NCBI GenBank assembly: GCA_003216455.1
Contig: QCIV01000005.1
Location: forward strand, 1-63,456
Source: Prochlorococcus sp. AG-402-N17
GTDB taxonomy: Bacteria; Cyanobacteriota; Cyanobacteriia; PCC-6307; Cyanobiaceae
Reading direction: 5' to 3'
Length of the DNA stretch: 63,456 nt
The position numbers and the translations under genes were made by a program. Positions 8,967-20,547 of this stretch are shown piece after piece. Positions within the stretch are counted from its first letter, which is position 1; the number at the start of each line of letters is the position of its first letter. Under the pieces are notes generated by a model. It was given only the letters and a program-made list of their open reading frames with translations, was not told where the DNA came from and made no database searches.

Positions 8967-10607
8967 TTATATTGTTGGAGCTTTTAGGATATCATTTGTT
9001 TTAGTTCCTGAAAAAATATTTGTTTTCAAAGCACCTTTAACTGCAGTTAAATCTCGATCGACCAAATTATTGATAGATGCAATGTAACTTTCAGTAACTA
9101 ATCTAGGATATAAACCTATTCCAATAATCGGTAAAAGTAAACAAGCAATAATATAAACTTCCCTTGGCTCTGCATCTATAAGTTTTCGTTCTTCGATTAA
9201 TTTAGGATTTTCTTTACCAAAGAAAATTTCTCGTAACATTGAAAGTAGATAAATAGGAGTAAGTATTACACCGATAGCAGCTAAAGAAGCCATCACCACT
9301 CTAAATGGAAGTGTATACACTTCATCAGTAACAAATCCTGTAAATACCATCAATTCGGAAACAAATCCACTCATACCAGGCAAAGCCAAGGAAGCCAAAG
9401 AGCAAGCAGTCCACAAGGCAAACATAATTCTCATTTTTTGTCCTACACCACTCATTTCATCAAGTTTAAGAGTCTTTGTTCTGTCATAGGTGGCACCAAC
9501 AAGAAAAAATAAACTTGCACCTATTAATCCATGACTAACCATTTGCAGCATAGCTCCGCTTGTTCCAAGGCTACTAAAACTACCTATACCAATAAGAACA
9601 AAACCCATATGACTTATTGAACTGTATGCAATTTTTCTTTTAAGATTTCTTTGAGCAAAAGAAGTTAATGCAGCATAAATTATATTAACTACACCTAGAA
9701 CTATTAATAATGGAGCGAATTGAGCATGAGCAACGGGTAATAATTGTGCATTAAATCTTAAAAGAGCATATCCTCCCATCTTTAATAGAATTCCTGCTAA
9801 AAGCATATGAACAGGAGCTGTAGCCTCTCCATGAGCATCTGGTAGCCAAGTATGGAGAGGAACTATCGGCAGTTTCACACCAAATGCAATTAAAAGCCCT
9901 ACGTAACATAATATTTGGAATTTTTGACTAAAATCTTGAGCTGCCAAGTGAGAAAACTCAAAATTAGGAATTTCTGTACCATAGAAACCCATTGCTAACG
10001 CTGCAAGAAGAATGAAGATAGAACTGCCAGCTGTATAAATAATGAATTTTGTTGCTGCATATTGTCGATTTTTGCCACCCCATATAGCCAGTAATAAATA
10101 AACAGGAATTAACTCAAGTTCCCAAGTTAGAAAGAATAAAAGCATATCTTGTACGGCAAAAACAGCAATTTGCCCACCATCCATAATCAATATCAAAAAG
10201 AAAAATAACTTTGGTTTGAACTTGACTGGCCATGCAGCAAGAACTGCTAAAGCAGTTATAAAACTAGTCAATAATATTAACGGCATAGAAATGCCATCAG
10301 CGCCTACAGACCAAGTAAGACCTAAATCAGGAAGCCAATTAATATTTTCTTTAAGTTGAACATTTTCATTACTAATATCAAAGCCATTTATATATGAACC
10401 TACAGTTATTAAAAAAGTTATTAATGCAATAGACAATGCAAACCATCTCACCTCTTTGCCATCCCCTTTATCTGGGAAAAAAGGTATTACAAATGCACTA
10501 ACAATTGGGAATAGAATTGCAGCAGATAACCAAGGAAAATTAGACAATCCAGCTCCAAAAGTCCCCAAAATTTGTGTCGCAAAATGTGTATAAAAATAAG
10601 TACTCAA
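8967..10607 (-). CDS. ndhD: NAD(P)H-quinone oxidoreductase chain 4 (NdhD)
   Basis: Proton-pumping antiporter-like membrane subunit of NDH-1. 546 aa, about 14 transmembrane segments. Landmarks: [19 protein letters not shown] (helix with the conserved Glu), [20 protein letters not shown] and [10 protein letters not shown], and [14 protein letters not shown]. Likely the respiratory/cyclic NdhD1 form, judged from its pairing with ndhF. Its start is 85 bp after the ndhF stop; scpA follows. Confidence 0.95.
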   Translation of the reverse strand: MSTYFYTHFATQILGTFGAGLSNFPWLSAAILFPIVSAFVIPFFPDKGDGKEVRWFALSIALITFLITVGSYINGFDISNENVQLKENINWLPDLGLTWSVGADGISMPLILLTSFITALAVLAAWPVKFKPKLFFFLILIMDGGQIAVFAVQDMLLFFLTWELELIPVYLLLAIWGGKNRQYAATKFIIYTAGSSIFILLAALAMGFYGTEIPNFEFSHLAAQDFSQKFQILCYVGLLIAFGVKLPIVPLHTWLPDAHGEATAPVHMLLAGILLKMGGYALLRFNAQLLPVAHAQFAPLLIVLGVVNIIYAALTSFAQRNLKRKIAYSSISHMGFVLIGIGSFSSLGTSGAMLQMVSHGLIGASLFFLVGATYDRTKTLKLDEMSGVGQKMRIMFALWTACSLASLALPGMSGFVSELMVFTGFVTDEVYTLPFRVVMASLAAIGVILTPIYLLSMLREIFFGKENPKLIEERKLIDAEPREVYIIACLLLPIIGIGLYPRLVTESYIASINNLVDRDLTAVKGALKTNIFSGTKTNDILKAPTI

Positions 10608-10692
10608 TTTAATAAGAAATTTATCTTAAATAAAGTCTAGAAATTTTCTGTATTTTTTCACCCCAATGGACAGTGAAGACACACAATTGTAA

Positions 10693-12714
10693 TTAAGATA
10701 CTTGAGGAGATTGAAAACCAAATATAGCAACTAGTAAAATTACACCTCCAAAAACAATAAGCGCATAAAATTGAGCCCTACCAGTTTCAAAATATTTTAA
10801 ACCTTCTCCACTACCTAAAGTTACAAGTCCAGTAAGATTTACAACACCATCAACAACCTTAGAATCAACCTCTAAAACTTCTTTAGCAAGTTTTCTGCTA
10901 CCCTTAACAAAAAGTTTTTCATTAATATCATCTAGATACCATTTATTGGATAAAAATTGATTGATGTTAGGAAACTTTTCAGCAAATAAAACTGATAAAT
11001 TAATTTTTTTCACAAAATATGCCTGATAAGCAATAATGATTCCAGCTGATGCAATAAGTACTGACGCAATTGCTAAAGGCAAAAATTCTTTTAATTCAAA
11101 GGCTTTTGCAGCAATCTCTGCTTCTTCAGGATCAAGTAAATTTGCAATTTTGCTATCCCATGGAAGTCCCATAAAACCGATAATTACAGAAGGTGCAGCT
11201 AGAAATACCAAGGGAAATGTCATTGACCAGGGTGACTCATGAATAGAACCATGTTCTTCATGCTCTTCTTCATTTTCTTCATCTAGGTTTGCTTTAGAGG
11301 CTAATAGCAGCTCTTTTTGCAATTCTTTATTCTCCCCTCTGAAATCTCCTTCAAATGTCAAGAAATAAAGCCTAAACATATAAAAAGCAGTCATACCTGC
11401 TGTTAGAAGTCCTACGAACCAAAAAGCTGGAAATGATATAAACGCATTTCCAAGTATCTCGTCTTTACTCCAAAAACCTGCTAATGGGGGAATTCCACTA
11501 ATTGCTACACAACCTATTAAAAATGTTGTTGATGTAAATGGCATTTTTTTTCTTAAACCACCCATCAACCTCATATCTTGAGCTAATACAGGCTGATGGC
11601 CAACTACTTCTTCCATAGCATGTATTACTGAACCAGAACCCAGAAATAGCATTGCTTTAAAGCAAGCATGAGTCACTAAATGAAAAATTCCTGCTACTGG
11701 TGCGCCACAACCCATTGCGAGCATCATATACCCAAGCTGAGAAACTGTGCTATATGCTAAACCTTTTTTTAAATCCATTTGGGTCAAAGCTATAGAAGCT
11801 CCTAAAAAACAAGTAATGGTGCCAACTAAAGCAATAATGAACTGAATAGAGGGGAATATTGAATACAAGGGTTGAAGTCTTGCTACAAGAAATATTCCTG
11901 CTGCAACCATTGTTGCAGCATGGATAAGTGCAGAAATAGGTGTCGGTCCTTCCATCGCATCAGGTAACCACACATGAAGAGGAAACTGAGCAGATTTAGC
12001 CATTGGCCCTAAAAAAACTAAAAAACAAAGTAATAAAGCAGCCCAAATGGGTATCGAATTGTCAGATATTGATTGAGAAATTCCAGTAGCTATTTCATTA
12101 AAATCAAAACTATTTGTTGCCCAAAAAAGGCCAAGAATTCCTAATAATAACCCAAAGTCTCCCACTCTATTAACAACAAATGCTTTTTGTGCAGCGTGTG
12201 CAGCGCCATCCCTGTCATACCAAAAACCAACCAATAAATAAGAACACATCCCAACTAATTCCCAAAAAACATAAATTTCTAATAAATTCGGACTAACTAT
12301 TAATCCCATCATTGAACTACTAAATAATGCTAAATATGTAAAAAATCTGACATAACCTTTGTCATGCGCCATGTAACCATGAGAGTAAATCATTACCAGC
12401 AAAGTTATTGTAGTTACCAGGGCAAGCATTACACTCCCCAAAGGATCAAGGACAAATCCCATTGGAATTGTGAAATCCCCAGCATTGGCCCATACAAATA
12501 ATTTTTCTACTGATTGATAACCATTAATTTGTTCAATTAAAGCTTTATAACTAATTACAGCAGAAATCCCGACGAAAGAAATCAGACCTACAGAAACAAT
12601 TTCTCTTGAATTATTAATTTTCTTGTTGATGCTTATTAGTCCTAAGCCAGAAAGCACTGCTCCAATAAGTGGGAAAACGGGAATCAACCAGGCAATTTCT
12701 GAGGCTTGTGGCAT
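10693..12714 (-). CDS. ndhF: NAD(P)H-quinone oxidoreductase chain 5 (NdhF)
   Basis: Distal proton-pumping subunit of NDH-1 with the long lateral helix. 673 aa, about 15-16 transmembrane segments. Recognisable blocks: EIYVFWELVGMCSYLLVGFW, VWLPDAMEGPTPISALIHAA and THACFKAMLFLGSGSVIHAM. An acidic, His-containing hydrophilic insert (EENEEEHEEHGSIHESP) lies around residue 485. Between the Z-ISO-like gene (33 bp upstream) and ndhD, all on the minus strand. Confidence 0.96.
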   Translation of the reverse strand: MPQASEIAWLIPVFPLIGAVLSGLGLISINKKINNSREIVSVGLISFVGISAVISYKALIEQINGYQSVEKLFVWANAGDFTIPMGFVLDPLGSVMLALVTTITLLVMIYSHGYMAHDKGYVRFFTYLALFSSSMMGLIVSPNLLEIYVFWELVGMCSYLLVGFWYDRDGAAHAAQKAFVVNRVGDFGLLLGILGLFWATNSFDFNEIATGISQSISDNSIPIWAALLLCFLVFLGPMAKSAQFPLHVWLPDAMEGPTPISALIHAATMVAAGIFLVARLQPLYSIFPSIQFIIALVGTITCFLGASIALTQMDLKKGLAYSTVSQLGYMMLAMGCGAPVAGIFHLVTHACFKAMLFLGSGSVIHAMEEVVGHQPVLAQDMRLMGGLRKKMPFTSTTFLIGCVAISGIPPLAGFWSKDEILGNAFISFPAFWFVGLLTAGMTAFYMFRLYFLTFEGDFRGENKELQKELLLASKANLDEENEEEHEEHGSIHESPWSMTFPLVFLAAPSVIIGFMGLPWDSKIANLLDPEEAEIAAKAFELKEFLPLAIASVLIASAGIIIAYQAYFVKKINLSVLFAEKFPNINQFLSNKWYLDDINEKLFVKGSRKLAKEVLEVDSKVVDGVVNLTGLVTLGSGEGLKYFETGRAQFYALIVFGGVILLVAIFGFQSPQVS

Positions 12715-12747
12715 ATTTCAAAGAACTTATATTTTGATTTTAAACTG

Positions 12748-13476
12748 TCAATTGAAAAATTCAGAGAAAAATGATGAATTAAATGTTTTAACAGCAATAT
12801 TTATATATTGATGAGACCACCAAAGTACACCTATTGCAATTAATATACCAAGTTGAGATAACCTAAAAAATTCTTTAATCTTAAATTCTTGCCTCCCCTC
12901 AAGTATTGCCATGAAGGGGACTATAGAAGTATTTTTTTTAAAATTTTCAAATTCTTCTCCAAATCTATTTGCTAATCTTCTGTCGCCATGCCAGATTGCG
13001 AAAAGATGATGCAAAACTAAGCCAATAGAAGTTACTAATGTGAATGATGTACCAATCCATAAAGTATGAGCAAAACACCAAATTATCTGACCAAATGCTT
13101 GAGGATGTCTTGTGATTCGCATTATCCCAGTTCCATAGATTCGTACTTTAGGTTTTAAAACCGAAGGAATTTCTAGTAAATTGTAAGTAGCTGGATATAA
13201 AAATAAAAAACTTATCGCAGTTAAGAACCAAACGACCATAAAAATAAAATTATTGCCCTGTAAATTCCATAATCTGATTCCATCATATCTATGTGCCAAA
13301 AAATAACTAATCAAGATAATTGCAGATGGCAAACTTAAAAAAACAAAACATAACCGCCATAATCTCGGACCCATAATAGATTCTGCTTTGATTCTTAAAG
13401 CAGCTCCCCCACTATGAATTACCGCAAAAATCAAAATCAAAAGTAAAATAATTAGGGAAGTTTTATGAGTCTCCAT
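12748..13476 (-). CDS. NnrU-domain membrane protein, Z-ISO-like (15-cis-zeta-carotene isomerase candidate)
   Basis: 242 aa, about six to seven transmembrane helices. The C-terminal half reads like plant Z-ISO, with GIMRITRHPQAFGQIIWC, FAHTLWIG, HHLFAIWHGDRRLA and TSIVPFMAILEGRQ, including the histidines that serve heme binding in Z-ISO. Plant Z-ISO isomerises the 15-cis bond of zeta-carotene between the phytoene and zeta-carotene desaturase steps, and both desaturases are encoded in this window. Function is inferred by homology; NnrU proteins without this role also exist. First gene of the ndhF-ndhD strand run, divergent from the LysR gene. Confidence 0.75.
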   Translation of the reverse strand: METHKTSLIILLLILIFAVIHSGGAALRIKAESIMGPRLWRLCFVFLSLPSAIILISYFLAHRYDGIRLWNLQGNNFIFMVVWFLTAISFLFLYPATYNLLEIPSVLKPKVRIYGTGIMRITRHPQAFGQIIWCFAHTLWIGTSFTLVTSIGLVLHHLFAIWHGDRRLANRFGEEFENFKKNTSIVPFMAILEGRQEFKIKEFFRLSQLGILIAIGVLWWSHQYINIAVKTFNSSFFSEFFN

Positions 13477-13503
13477 ATATTTAGATTGTTCAAATAATTT
13501 TTG

Positions 13504-13516
13504 TTCTTAACAAGAA
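13504..13516. promoter_or_regulatory. T-N11-A palindrome, candidate LysR-regulator operator
   Basis: TTCTTAACAAGAA is a perfect 5-bp inverted repeat with a 3-bp centre, fitting the T-N11-A form typical of LysR-family sites. It lies in the 83-bp divergent gap between the Z-ISO-like/ndhF/ndhD run and the LysR gene, where such regulators usually bind. Binding is inferred only. Confidence 0.45.
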
Positions 13517-13559
13517 TGCTCCTAGGCATTAGAATTATAAGAAATTGTAGGCATAATAG

Positions 13560-14504
13560 ATGCCAGAATTACCATTTACACTCGATCAATTAAGAATATT
13601 AAAAGCTATAGCAGCTCAAGGAAGTTTTAAAAAAGCTGCAGATCTCTTATATGTAACCCAACCTGCTGTGAGTTTACAAATACAAAATTTAGAAAAACAA
13701 CTTGAAATCACAATTTTCGACAGAGGTGGTAGGAAGGCTCTATTGACTGAAGCAGGGAGACTATTACTTGAATATTGTGAAAGAATTTTGAATCAATGCG
13801 ACGAAGCTTGCAAAGCTATTGAAGATTTAAATAGCTTAAAAGGTGGAACTCTTGTCATTGGAGCGAGCCAAACTACTGGTACCTATTTAATGCCGAGGAT
13901 GATAGGACTATTTAGACAAAAATACCCTGATGTATCCGTTCAACTTCAAGTTCATAGTACTAGAAGAACTGGTTGGAGTGTCGCCAATGGACAAATTGAC
14001 TTAGCCATTATTGGCGGACAATTACCTGGAGATTTAGAAAATTTGCTACAAGTAATTCCATATGCCACTGATGAATTAGCATTAGTTTTACCATCTAAAC
14101 ATCCACTTTCGATCAAAAAAGAGCTTCTAAAAGAAGACTTATACAAACTAAATTTTGTAACATTAGACTCACAATCTACAACAAGAAAAGTTGTTGACAA
14201 ACTTCTCCAAGATTCTGGGCTTGATATTCAAAGATTAAAAATTGAGATGGAACTCAACTCTCTTGAAGCAATCAAGAATGCAGTTCAATCAGGTTTAGGA
14301 GCTTCCTTTTTGCCTGTTGTTTCTATTGAAAGAGAATTGTCGGCTGGAACAATCCACAAAGCATTCGTTGCTGATTTAGAGGTTAAAAGAGAGCTTAAAT
14401 TAATTACTAATCCCTCAAGATATACATCAAGAGCATCAGAAGTATTTAAGAAAAACATTCTTCCACAATTTGCTAGTTTAGAAAGCCCTTTAAGGCGTAT
14501 ATAA
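13560..14504 (+). CDS. rbcR: LysR-family transcriptional regulator, RbcR/NdhR type
   Basis: 314 aa. Winged-HTH at residues about 8-66 ([20 protein letters not shown] ... [17 protein letters not shown]) and a periplasmic-binding-like effector domain from about 92 ([16 protein letters not shown]). The sequence reads as the cyanobacterial/algal RbcR-CmpR-NdhR group, which senses carbon status (e.g. 2-phosphoglycolate, 2-oxoglutarate or NADP) and controls Rubisco, bicarbonate uptake or ndh genes. Its divergent placement next to ndhF-ndhD favours an NDH link. The symbol is by family resemblance. Confidence 0.85.
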   Translation: MPELPFTLDQLRILKAIAAQGSFKKAADLLYVTQPAVSLQIQNLEKQLEITIFDRGGRKALLTEAGRLLLEYCERILNQCDEACKAIEDLNSLKGGTLVIGASQTTGTYLMPRMIGLFRQKYPDVSVQLQVHSTRRTGWSVANGQIDLAIIGGQLPGDLENLLQVIPYATDELALVLPSKHPLSIKKELLKEDLYKLNFVTLDSQSTTRKVVDKLLQDSGLDIQRLKIEMELNSLEAIKNAVQSGLGASFLPVVSIERELSAGTIHKAFVADLEVKRELKLITNPSRYTSRASEVFKKNILPQFASLESPLRRI

Positions 14505-14510
14505 TTTTGA

Positions 14511-15134
14511 TCAAAACTGAATTGCTTCTTTGTTGATACCTACCCCTCCGTCTTCGGCTTGTCCATCGCCTTTTATTATAAATTTATTTTCATTTACATC
14601 AGTCTGATAAACGCACTTAACTATTGGCTTATCTCTTATAGAACCAATATAAGCAAAAGTATTCATCCTTTGCTTACATTCTCTTACATCTTCATTACTA
14701 ATTGCACCCTGTTTTTGTAACACTGTCCAATTCTCTCTTCTAATCACACACCCTGGCTGAAGAGCTGGTTGAGTTACAAAACTCGTGGATGGATTTAGAG
14801 TCGTATACATTTCAACATCAATTACAAAAGCACTAGCTCCCCATTGTCTGCAAAATTCAGGGTCTGGAACAGCCATATCTAATTGTTGTTGACTTGCTAT
14901 ATTTCCCTGACCACCATCTGTTGTACTGGTAATAGCGCTCCCAATACCAACTCCTAAAATAAGTACTCCAGCAAGTACGGCAATGGTACCTGTACTAAAG
15001 TTGATCTTTTGTTCAGAAGAAGCAGGCAATCTATTGTTCTTTTGACCATAAGAATCCATATCCCTTGGATTTGGGGGATAATAACTTCTATTTGAGCCTC
15101 TCCTTGGCCTTCTATTTGAGGATGATCTATTCAC
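14511..15134 (-). CDS. DUF3172-type single-span membrane protein
   Basis: 207 aa. An Arg/Ser/Pro/Asn-rich N-terminus (about 1-45) precedes one transmembrane helix ([19 protein letters not shown], about 49-67). A soluble domain with four or more cysteines follows ([35 protein letters not shown]). The pattern fits cyanobacterial DUF3172; function unknown. Starts inside the last codons of ndhM (4-bp overlap), so it is translationally coupled to an NDH-1 subunit. Confidence 0.75.
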   Translation of the reverse strand: MNRSSSNRRPRRGSNRSYYPPNPRDMDSYGQKNNRLPASSEQKINFSTGTIAVLAGVLILGVGIGSAITSTTDGGQGNIASQQQLDMAVPDPEFCRQWGASAFVIDVEMYTTLNPSTSFVTQPALQPGCVIRRENWTVLQKQGAISNEDVRECKQRMNTFAYIGSIRDKPIVKCVYQTDVNENKFIIKGDGQAEDGGVGINKEAIQF

Positions 15135-15478
15135 AGCACTTTATTTGTCTTTGGTAAACCCATTGAATAATTCAATGCTCTACAATCAGGGTTATAACTT
15201 AGCTGTCCATTTTGAAGCAAAAATTTAATTAAACCTTCGATTTCTGATCCTATTTTTCGAAGTTCATAATCATCTAAATCCTTTCCTACTCTCTCTTCTA
15301 TTAATTCATTAAATTTTTCATTTATTTTGTTTAAAGAATCTTTATTCCAAATAAATTCATTATCAGGATCTAAATCAAGAGTTAGTTTATTGGGATGAAA
15401 CTTCAATTCTTCATCTACCACTTCGGCAGTAAAAATTCTCACATGTCTAGTAGTAGATTTTAAAAGCATTTTTTCCAT
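15131..15478 (-). CDS. ndhM: NAD(P)H-quinone oxidoreductase subunit M
   Basis: Cyanobacteria/plastid-specific peripheral subunit of NDH-1. 115 aa; the pattern [32 protein letters not shown] and [13 protein letters not shown] is that of NdhM. Overlaps the following DUF3172-type gene by 4 bp; divergent from phytoene desaturase with a 90-bp gap. Confidence 0.9.
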   Translation of the reverse strand: MEKMLLKSTTRHVRIFTAEVVDEELKFHPNKLTLDLDPDNEFIWNKDSLNKINEKFNELIEERVGKDLDDYELRKIGSEIEGLIKFLLQNGQLSYNPDCRALNYSMGLPKTNKVL

Positions 15479-15526
15479 AATTTTACGAAATAACCAACGA
15501 AAAAAACTATTATGTTCTAACTTTAA

Positions 15527-16969
<1,443 letters not shown>

Positions 16970-17002
16970 CGTTTACAAACCCTTAAATTTAGCTAAAACT
17001 TT

Positions 17003-17911
17003 TTGAAAAATTCAATTTCTCAACTAGACCAAGCATACGAGATATGCCGAAAAGAAACTCAACAATGGGCTAAAACCTTTTACTTGGGAACTCTCCTATT
17101 ACCTCAAGAAAAGAGAAAAGCTATTTGGGCTATCTATGTATGGTGTAGAAGAACAGATGAAATAATGGATAGCTTAGAAGCCTCAACTAAATCGCAAGAT
17201 GAGCTTTCAGATAATCTTGATGAATGGGAAGAAAATACTAAAAATGTATTTAAAGGGAATATTAAATCTGAATTAGACTCAGTTCTATTAGATACGATCG
17301 AGAAATATCCACAAAGTATTCAACCTTATCTAGATATGATAGATGGCCAGAGAATGGATCTGAATAAATTTAGATACAAAGATTTTGATGAATTAAAACT
17401 TTATTGTTATAGAGTTGCGGGGACTGTTGGTTTAATGACTCAAAATGTGATGGGGATAGATAGCGCTTATACATCAGCCCCATGGAGTGCCATGCCTGAC
17501 CCCTCCGAAGCAGCTATAGCTCTTGGAATTGCAAATCAATTAACAAATATATTGAGAGATGTAGGAGAAGATAGACAGAGGGGAAGAATTTATCTCCCAC
17601 AAGTGGATATTGAAAAATTTAATTATTCTGAAGAAGAACTTTTACAAGGAAAAATAAACAAACAGTGGAAATCACTGATGAACTTTCAATTAACAAGGGC
17701 TCGCGAATGGTTCCAAAAGTCTGAGGATGGTATCAAATGGCTATCTTCTGACGCAAGATGGCCAGTATGGACGTCTTTACGTCTTTACAGAGGAATATTA
17801 GATTCAATTGAAAGACTAGATTATGATGTTTTTAACAATAGAGCTTTTGTAAAAAATTCAGTCAAAGCTATTGAGATCCCAATATCTTTTTTAATTTCTC
17901 GAATTAAGTAA
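17003..17911 (+). CDS. crtB: Phytoene synthase
   Basis: Joins two geranylgeranyl diphosphates to phytoene, the first committed carotenoid step. 302 aa with both Mg-binding aspartate motifs: DEIMD at 52-56 and NILRDVGED near residue 187. The start is TTG (MKNSISQLDQAYEICRKET); the conserved region begins about residue 10, so this start is plausible. Directly downstream of pds and convergent with the RRM gene (7-bp gap). Confidence 0.95.
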   Translation: MKNSISQLDQAYEICRKETQQWAKTFYLGTLLLPQEKRKAIWAIYVWCRRTDEIMDSLEASTKSQDELSDNLDEWEENTKNVFKGNIKSELDSVLLDTIEKYPQSIQPYLDMIDGQRMDLNKFRYKDFDELKLYCYRVAGTVGLMTQNVMGIDSAYTSAPWSAMPDPSEAAIALGIANQLTNILRDVGEDRQRGRIYLPQVDIEKFNYSEEELLQGKINKQWKSLMNFQLTRAREWFQKSEDGIKWLSSDARWPVWTSLRLYRGILDSIERLDYDVFNNRAFVKNSVKAIEIPISFLISRIK

Positions 17912-17918
17912 TAAGTTA

Positions 17919-18338
17919 TTAGGCAGGCGTCTTCTGATTAGCCAACAAGTCTTTCAATTTAGATAATTCCCCAGCCCATCTTGGATCAGGAGCTTCGAGG
18001 TTAGGAGCATCACTATGGACAATTTTCTTAAAATCTTTCCTTTTCTTATTTTTGTTTAATTTTCCGCCATTTTTTTTGTTTGAAGCAGAATCTTTTTTTT
18101 CTGATAGCTCTACTCTTAATTTAGAACCATTAAATTCAAAACCGTTTAACTTTTGAATTAATAAATTAGCATTATCTTCATTATTAGCAGTCGCGAAACC
18201 AAACCCCCTGCATTCCTTAGTTTCCTTATCTAGAACTGCTTTAAATCTAATCGAATCAGAAACTGACTTTAAAAGTGTGTCAAATTCTTTTGGATTAAAT
18301 CCTTGTGGTAAGTTGCCAATGTAAATGCGAATGCTCAT
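17919..18338 (-). CDS. RRM-type RNA-binding protein with basic tail
   Basis: 139 aa. A single RNA-recognition motif: RNP-2 IYIGNL (5-10) and RNP-1 CRGFGFAT (43-50). Residues about 86-110 form a Lys/Asn-rich tail (NKKNGGKLNKNKKRKDFKK), and the end is APDPRWAGELSKLKDLLANQ. Cyanobacterial Rbp proteins are usually Gly-rich or short-tailed and linked to cold response, mRNA stability and membrane-associated mRNA localisation. The tail here differs from the glycine-rich type. Confidence 0.85.
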   Translation of the reverse strand: MSIRIYIGNLPQGFNPKEFDTLLKSVSDSIRFKAVLDKETKECRGFGFATANNEDNANLLIQKLNGFEFNGSKLRVELSEKKDSASNKKNGGKLNKNKKRKDFKKIVHSDAPNLEAPDPRWAGELSKLKDLLANQKTPA

Positions 18339-18396
18339 AAATTTTTAAAAATGATTTTGAAGTCTGAACTTCTAGACAAAACTAAGCTATGTGTAT

Positions 18397-19614
18397 TTAA
18401 TCACATTTTGGTGCATTTTGTTCAATCCATCGCTTTGCTTTATAAATAGCTTCATCAAAATTATTTAATCTCTTATATGCAAGTTCCTTAGAAAGATACC
18501 TTAACAGCTCTCCTAAGAAAGGCCCATCCTTTATTTTTAAATTTTTTTTTATTACGTCACCATTCAGTAAGTTTGAAGGATGAAATAATTTATCATCACT
18601 CTCACGCCATCTACGAAGCCAATTTAATCGTAAGTTTTGAGGTAAATGAAAAATAAAAGTTGGAAGAAACATCTCTAATTCTTTATGTAATGCAAATCTA
18701 TCTGATTCAGTTAATTGAGCGATATTTTTTTTCTCCAACAAAAAGTGCCATTTTCTTAATAACTTAGTTTTTGCAATTTCAGCTCTACTGAATTTAAATC
18801 GCTCTAGAGATTCTTCATCTAAAATTTGGGCTATAAAAAATAATGGTAAATATTTCTCTTTTTCGTACTTATTAAATTCAGCATAGTTAATTTCTTGTAA
18901 ATCCAAAAAAAAAGAATTTTTATAAAAATTATCAGATCCAAATATATTAAATTTTTTTACCAAAATTACTGCCTCAAGTGCATTTTCCCCATTTACTATC
19001 TTATTAATTTCATAATTAATCCTCTCCTTGGCAACAAGGTATAATTTTTCTTTATTTTTTTTAATGAAAGTAATTAAATTAAGATCAATTTTAAAATTCA
19101 ATTCTGAAACAAATCGAAAACATCTTAATATTCGTAAAGGATCATTTAGTAAATTGTTTTCAGAATGAGTTCTAAGCAAAGAAATCTCTAGATCTTTAAG
19201 ACCATTTAATGGATCAAGCAAACACTTCTTATCAAATAAAAAAGCAATTGAATTAATCGAAAAGTCTCTAGAACATAAATCTCCTTCTATCGTAGATGAA
19301 ACCTGATTAGCAATATCAATATAAATATGATTAAGAATAATTCTTACTACTTCTCTTTTTTCATCTAAAATTATAAATTTTGATCCAATATGATCTGCAA
19401 TCTTTTTTCCAATTTCAATTGCATCTAAAGGTACCACAATATCAACATCTACCTTTACAGTTTCTCTTCCCAAAATAATATCTCTTATGTAACCACCAAC
19501 CAAATATGATCCTTTAGGTAAAAAACCTAATATTAAATCCAAATCATGAAATCTTATACTTTTTTCTAATTCATGAATTATTAGTGTATGATCTGAGTGA
19601 ATGCTACTTTTCAT
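18397..19614 (-). CDS. tRNA nucleotidyltransferase / poly(A) polymerase family (CCA-adding type)
   Basis: 405 aa. Class II nucleotidyltransferase head: GSYLVGGYIRDIILGRE (about 31-47), the acidic VDVDIVVP (Asp pair), and CSRDFSINSIAF near residue 133, followed by RILRCFRFVSEL. It would build or repair CCA tails; the tRNA-Asn gene in this window lacks an encoded CCA, so such an enzyme is needed. A poly(A) polymerase role cannot be excluded. Divergent from ycf34 with almost no gap. Confidence 0.88.
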   Translation of the reverse strand: MKSSIHSDHTLIIHELEKSIRFHDLDLILGFLPKGSYLVGGYIRDIILGRETVKVDVDIVVPLDAIEIGKKIADHIGSKFIILDEKREVVRIILNHIYIDIANQVSSTIEGDLCSRDFSINSIAFLFDKKCLLDPLNGLKDLEISLLRTHSENNLLNDPLRILRCFRFVSELNFKIDLNLITFIKKNKEKLYLVAKERINYEINKIVNGENALEAVILVKKFNIFGSDNFYKNSFFLDLQEINYAEFNKYEKEKYLPLFFIAQILDEESLERFKFSRAEIAKTKLLRKWHFLLEKKNIAQLTESDRFALHKELEMFLPTFIFHLPQNLRLNWLRRWRESDDKLFHPSNLLNGDVIKKNLKIKDGPFLGELLRYLSKELAYKRLNNFDEAIYKAKRWIEQNAPKCD

Positions 19615-19628
19615 TTTATTTATTAATT

Positions 19629-19880
19629 ATGTGCATTTGCATCAACTGTAAATGGGTTGATAGATGTATCACATATCATGATGTTGAGAATAATCATGGT
19701 GTTGATCATATTTGTGATCTACCTGATTTTAAAGCAAAAAAACCATTCATTCATGTCAATATACTTAAAGACAATAATGGTGATTATAAAACTGATTGGG
19801 ATGTTCAATCTTGTGAAAGTTTTGAAAATGAATTTGGTAAATGGTCTAAGTGTAATCCAGGCATGGAATTACCTGTTTAA
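19629..19880 (+). CDS. ycf34: Ycf34 family iron-sulfur protein
   Basis: 83 aa from the ATG that gives MCICINCKWVDRCITYHDVE. The N-terminal CxCxxC...C cluster and the later WDVQSCESFENEFGKW match Ycf34, a cyanobacterial/red-plastid protein that binds an iron-sulfur cluster and affects photosynthetic electron transport. The longer frame from 19584 is rejected because conservation begins at the cysteine motif and the upstream part runs into the divergent gene. A second overlapping frame in the same stretch is not coding. Confidence 0.85.
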   Translation: MCICINCKWVDRCITYHDVENNHGVDHICDLPDFKAKKPFIHVNILKDNNGDYKTDWDVQSCESFENEFGKWSKCNPGMELPV

Positions 19881-19889
19881 AGGTAATAG

Positions 19890-20543
19890 ATGAAAAATAA
19901 ACTCAAACAAAGAGTGAATTACCCTACATTAGTTATTCATAGCACAGACAATTCTTTTGGCTTTGGGTATAGAAAAAACAATACCTTTGAATCTGATGAA
20001 TTATTTATCAAAAAATTTGATAATGACCTTTGCAACAACTTAATTAATGATCTTAAAAAATTCATTTCCAAAGAAAATTTACAAAAAATAAATAAGTTAT
20101 CTGTCAGCATAGGGCCAGCAAATTTTAATGCTTCACGACTTATTGTAGTTTTAGCGAGAACTATCTCACAACAAATAAATTGTCCTCTAGACTGTTTTAG
20201 TTCATTTGAAATAATGGCAAAAAGAATTGCATCAAAAAATAATATCTTTAGAAACAAAAAATCATTCTGGATTTACAAAAAATTAAAACGAAAGGGTTTA
20301 ATTGCAGGTAAATATGAAATTTTTCATAAAGAAAAACACTCCTCGGATCTAGTCATTCGCGAAACAGTTTTACCAAAAGTTGTCAAAGAACTTGAAAGTA
20401 AAGAACTTACTTTTGAGGCTAATTATGATGATAAAGAAGATTTAAAAGAACTATTAAACTTAGCAAATCAAGATTTATTAAATTCAAATTTAGATTCCTG
20501 GAGAAAAGTTTTGCCTCTTTACCCTATTTCTCCAATTAACTAA
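19890..20543 (+). CDS. tsaB: TsaB-like tRNA threonylcarbamoyladenosine subunit
   Basis: 217 aa, glycoprotease (Kae1/TsaB) family. TsaB is the non-catalytic partner of TsaD in t6A synthesis on ANN-decoding tRNAs. Visible: LVIHSTDNSFGFGYRKN at the N-terminus and SVSIGPANFNASRLIVVLAR (about 72-91), corresponding to the TsaB GPGSFTGLR region but degenerate, and lacking the HxxxH metal motif of TsaD. Diverged, so moderately confident. 9 bp after ycf34. Confidence 0.75.
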   Translation: MKNKLKQRVNYPTLVIHSTDNSFGFGYRKNNTFESDELFIKKFDNDLCNNLINDLKKFISKENLQKINKLSVSIGPANFNASRLIVVLARTISQQINCPLDCFSSFEIMAKRIASKNNIFRNKKSFWIYKKLKRKGLIAGKYEIFHKEKHSSDLVIRETVLPKVVKELESKELTFEANYDDKEDLKELLNLANQDLLNSNLDSWRKVLPLYPISPIN

Positions 20544-20547
20544 ATAT

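Noticed and set aside
19657..19893. 78-codon frame overlapping ycf34
   Set aside because: Ycf34 cysteine pattern is in the other frame; this one lacks recognisable features.
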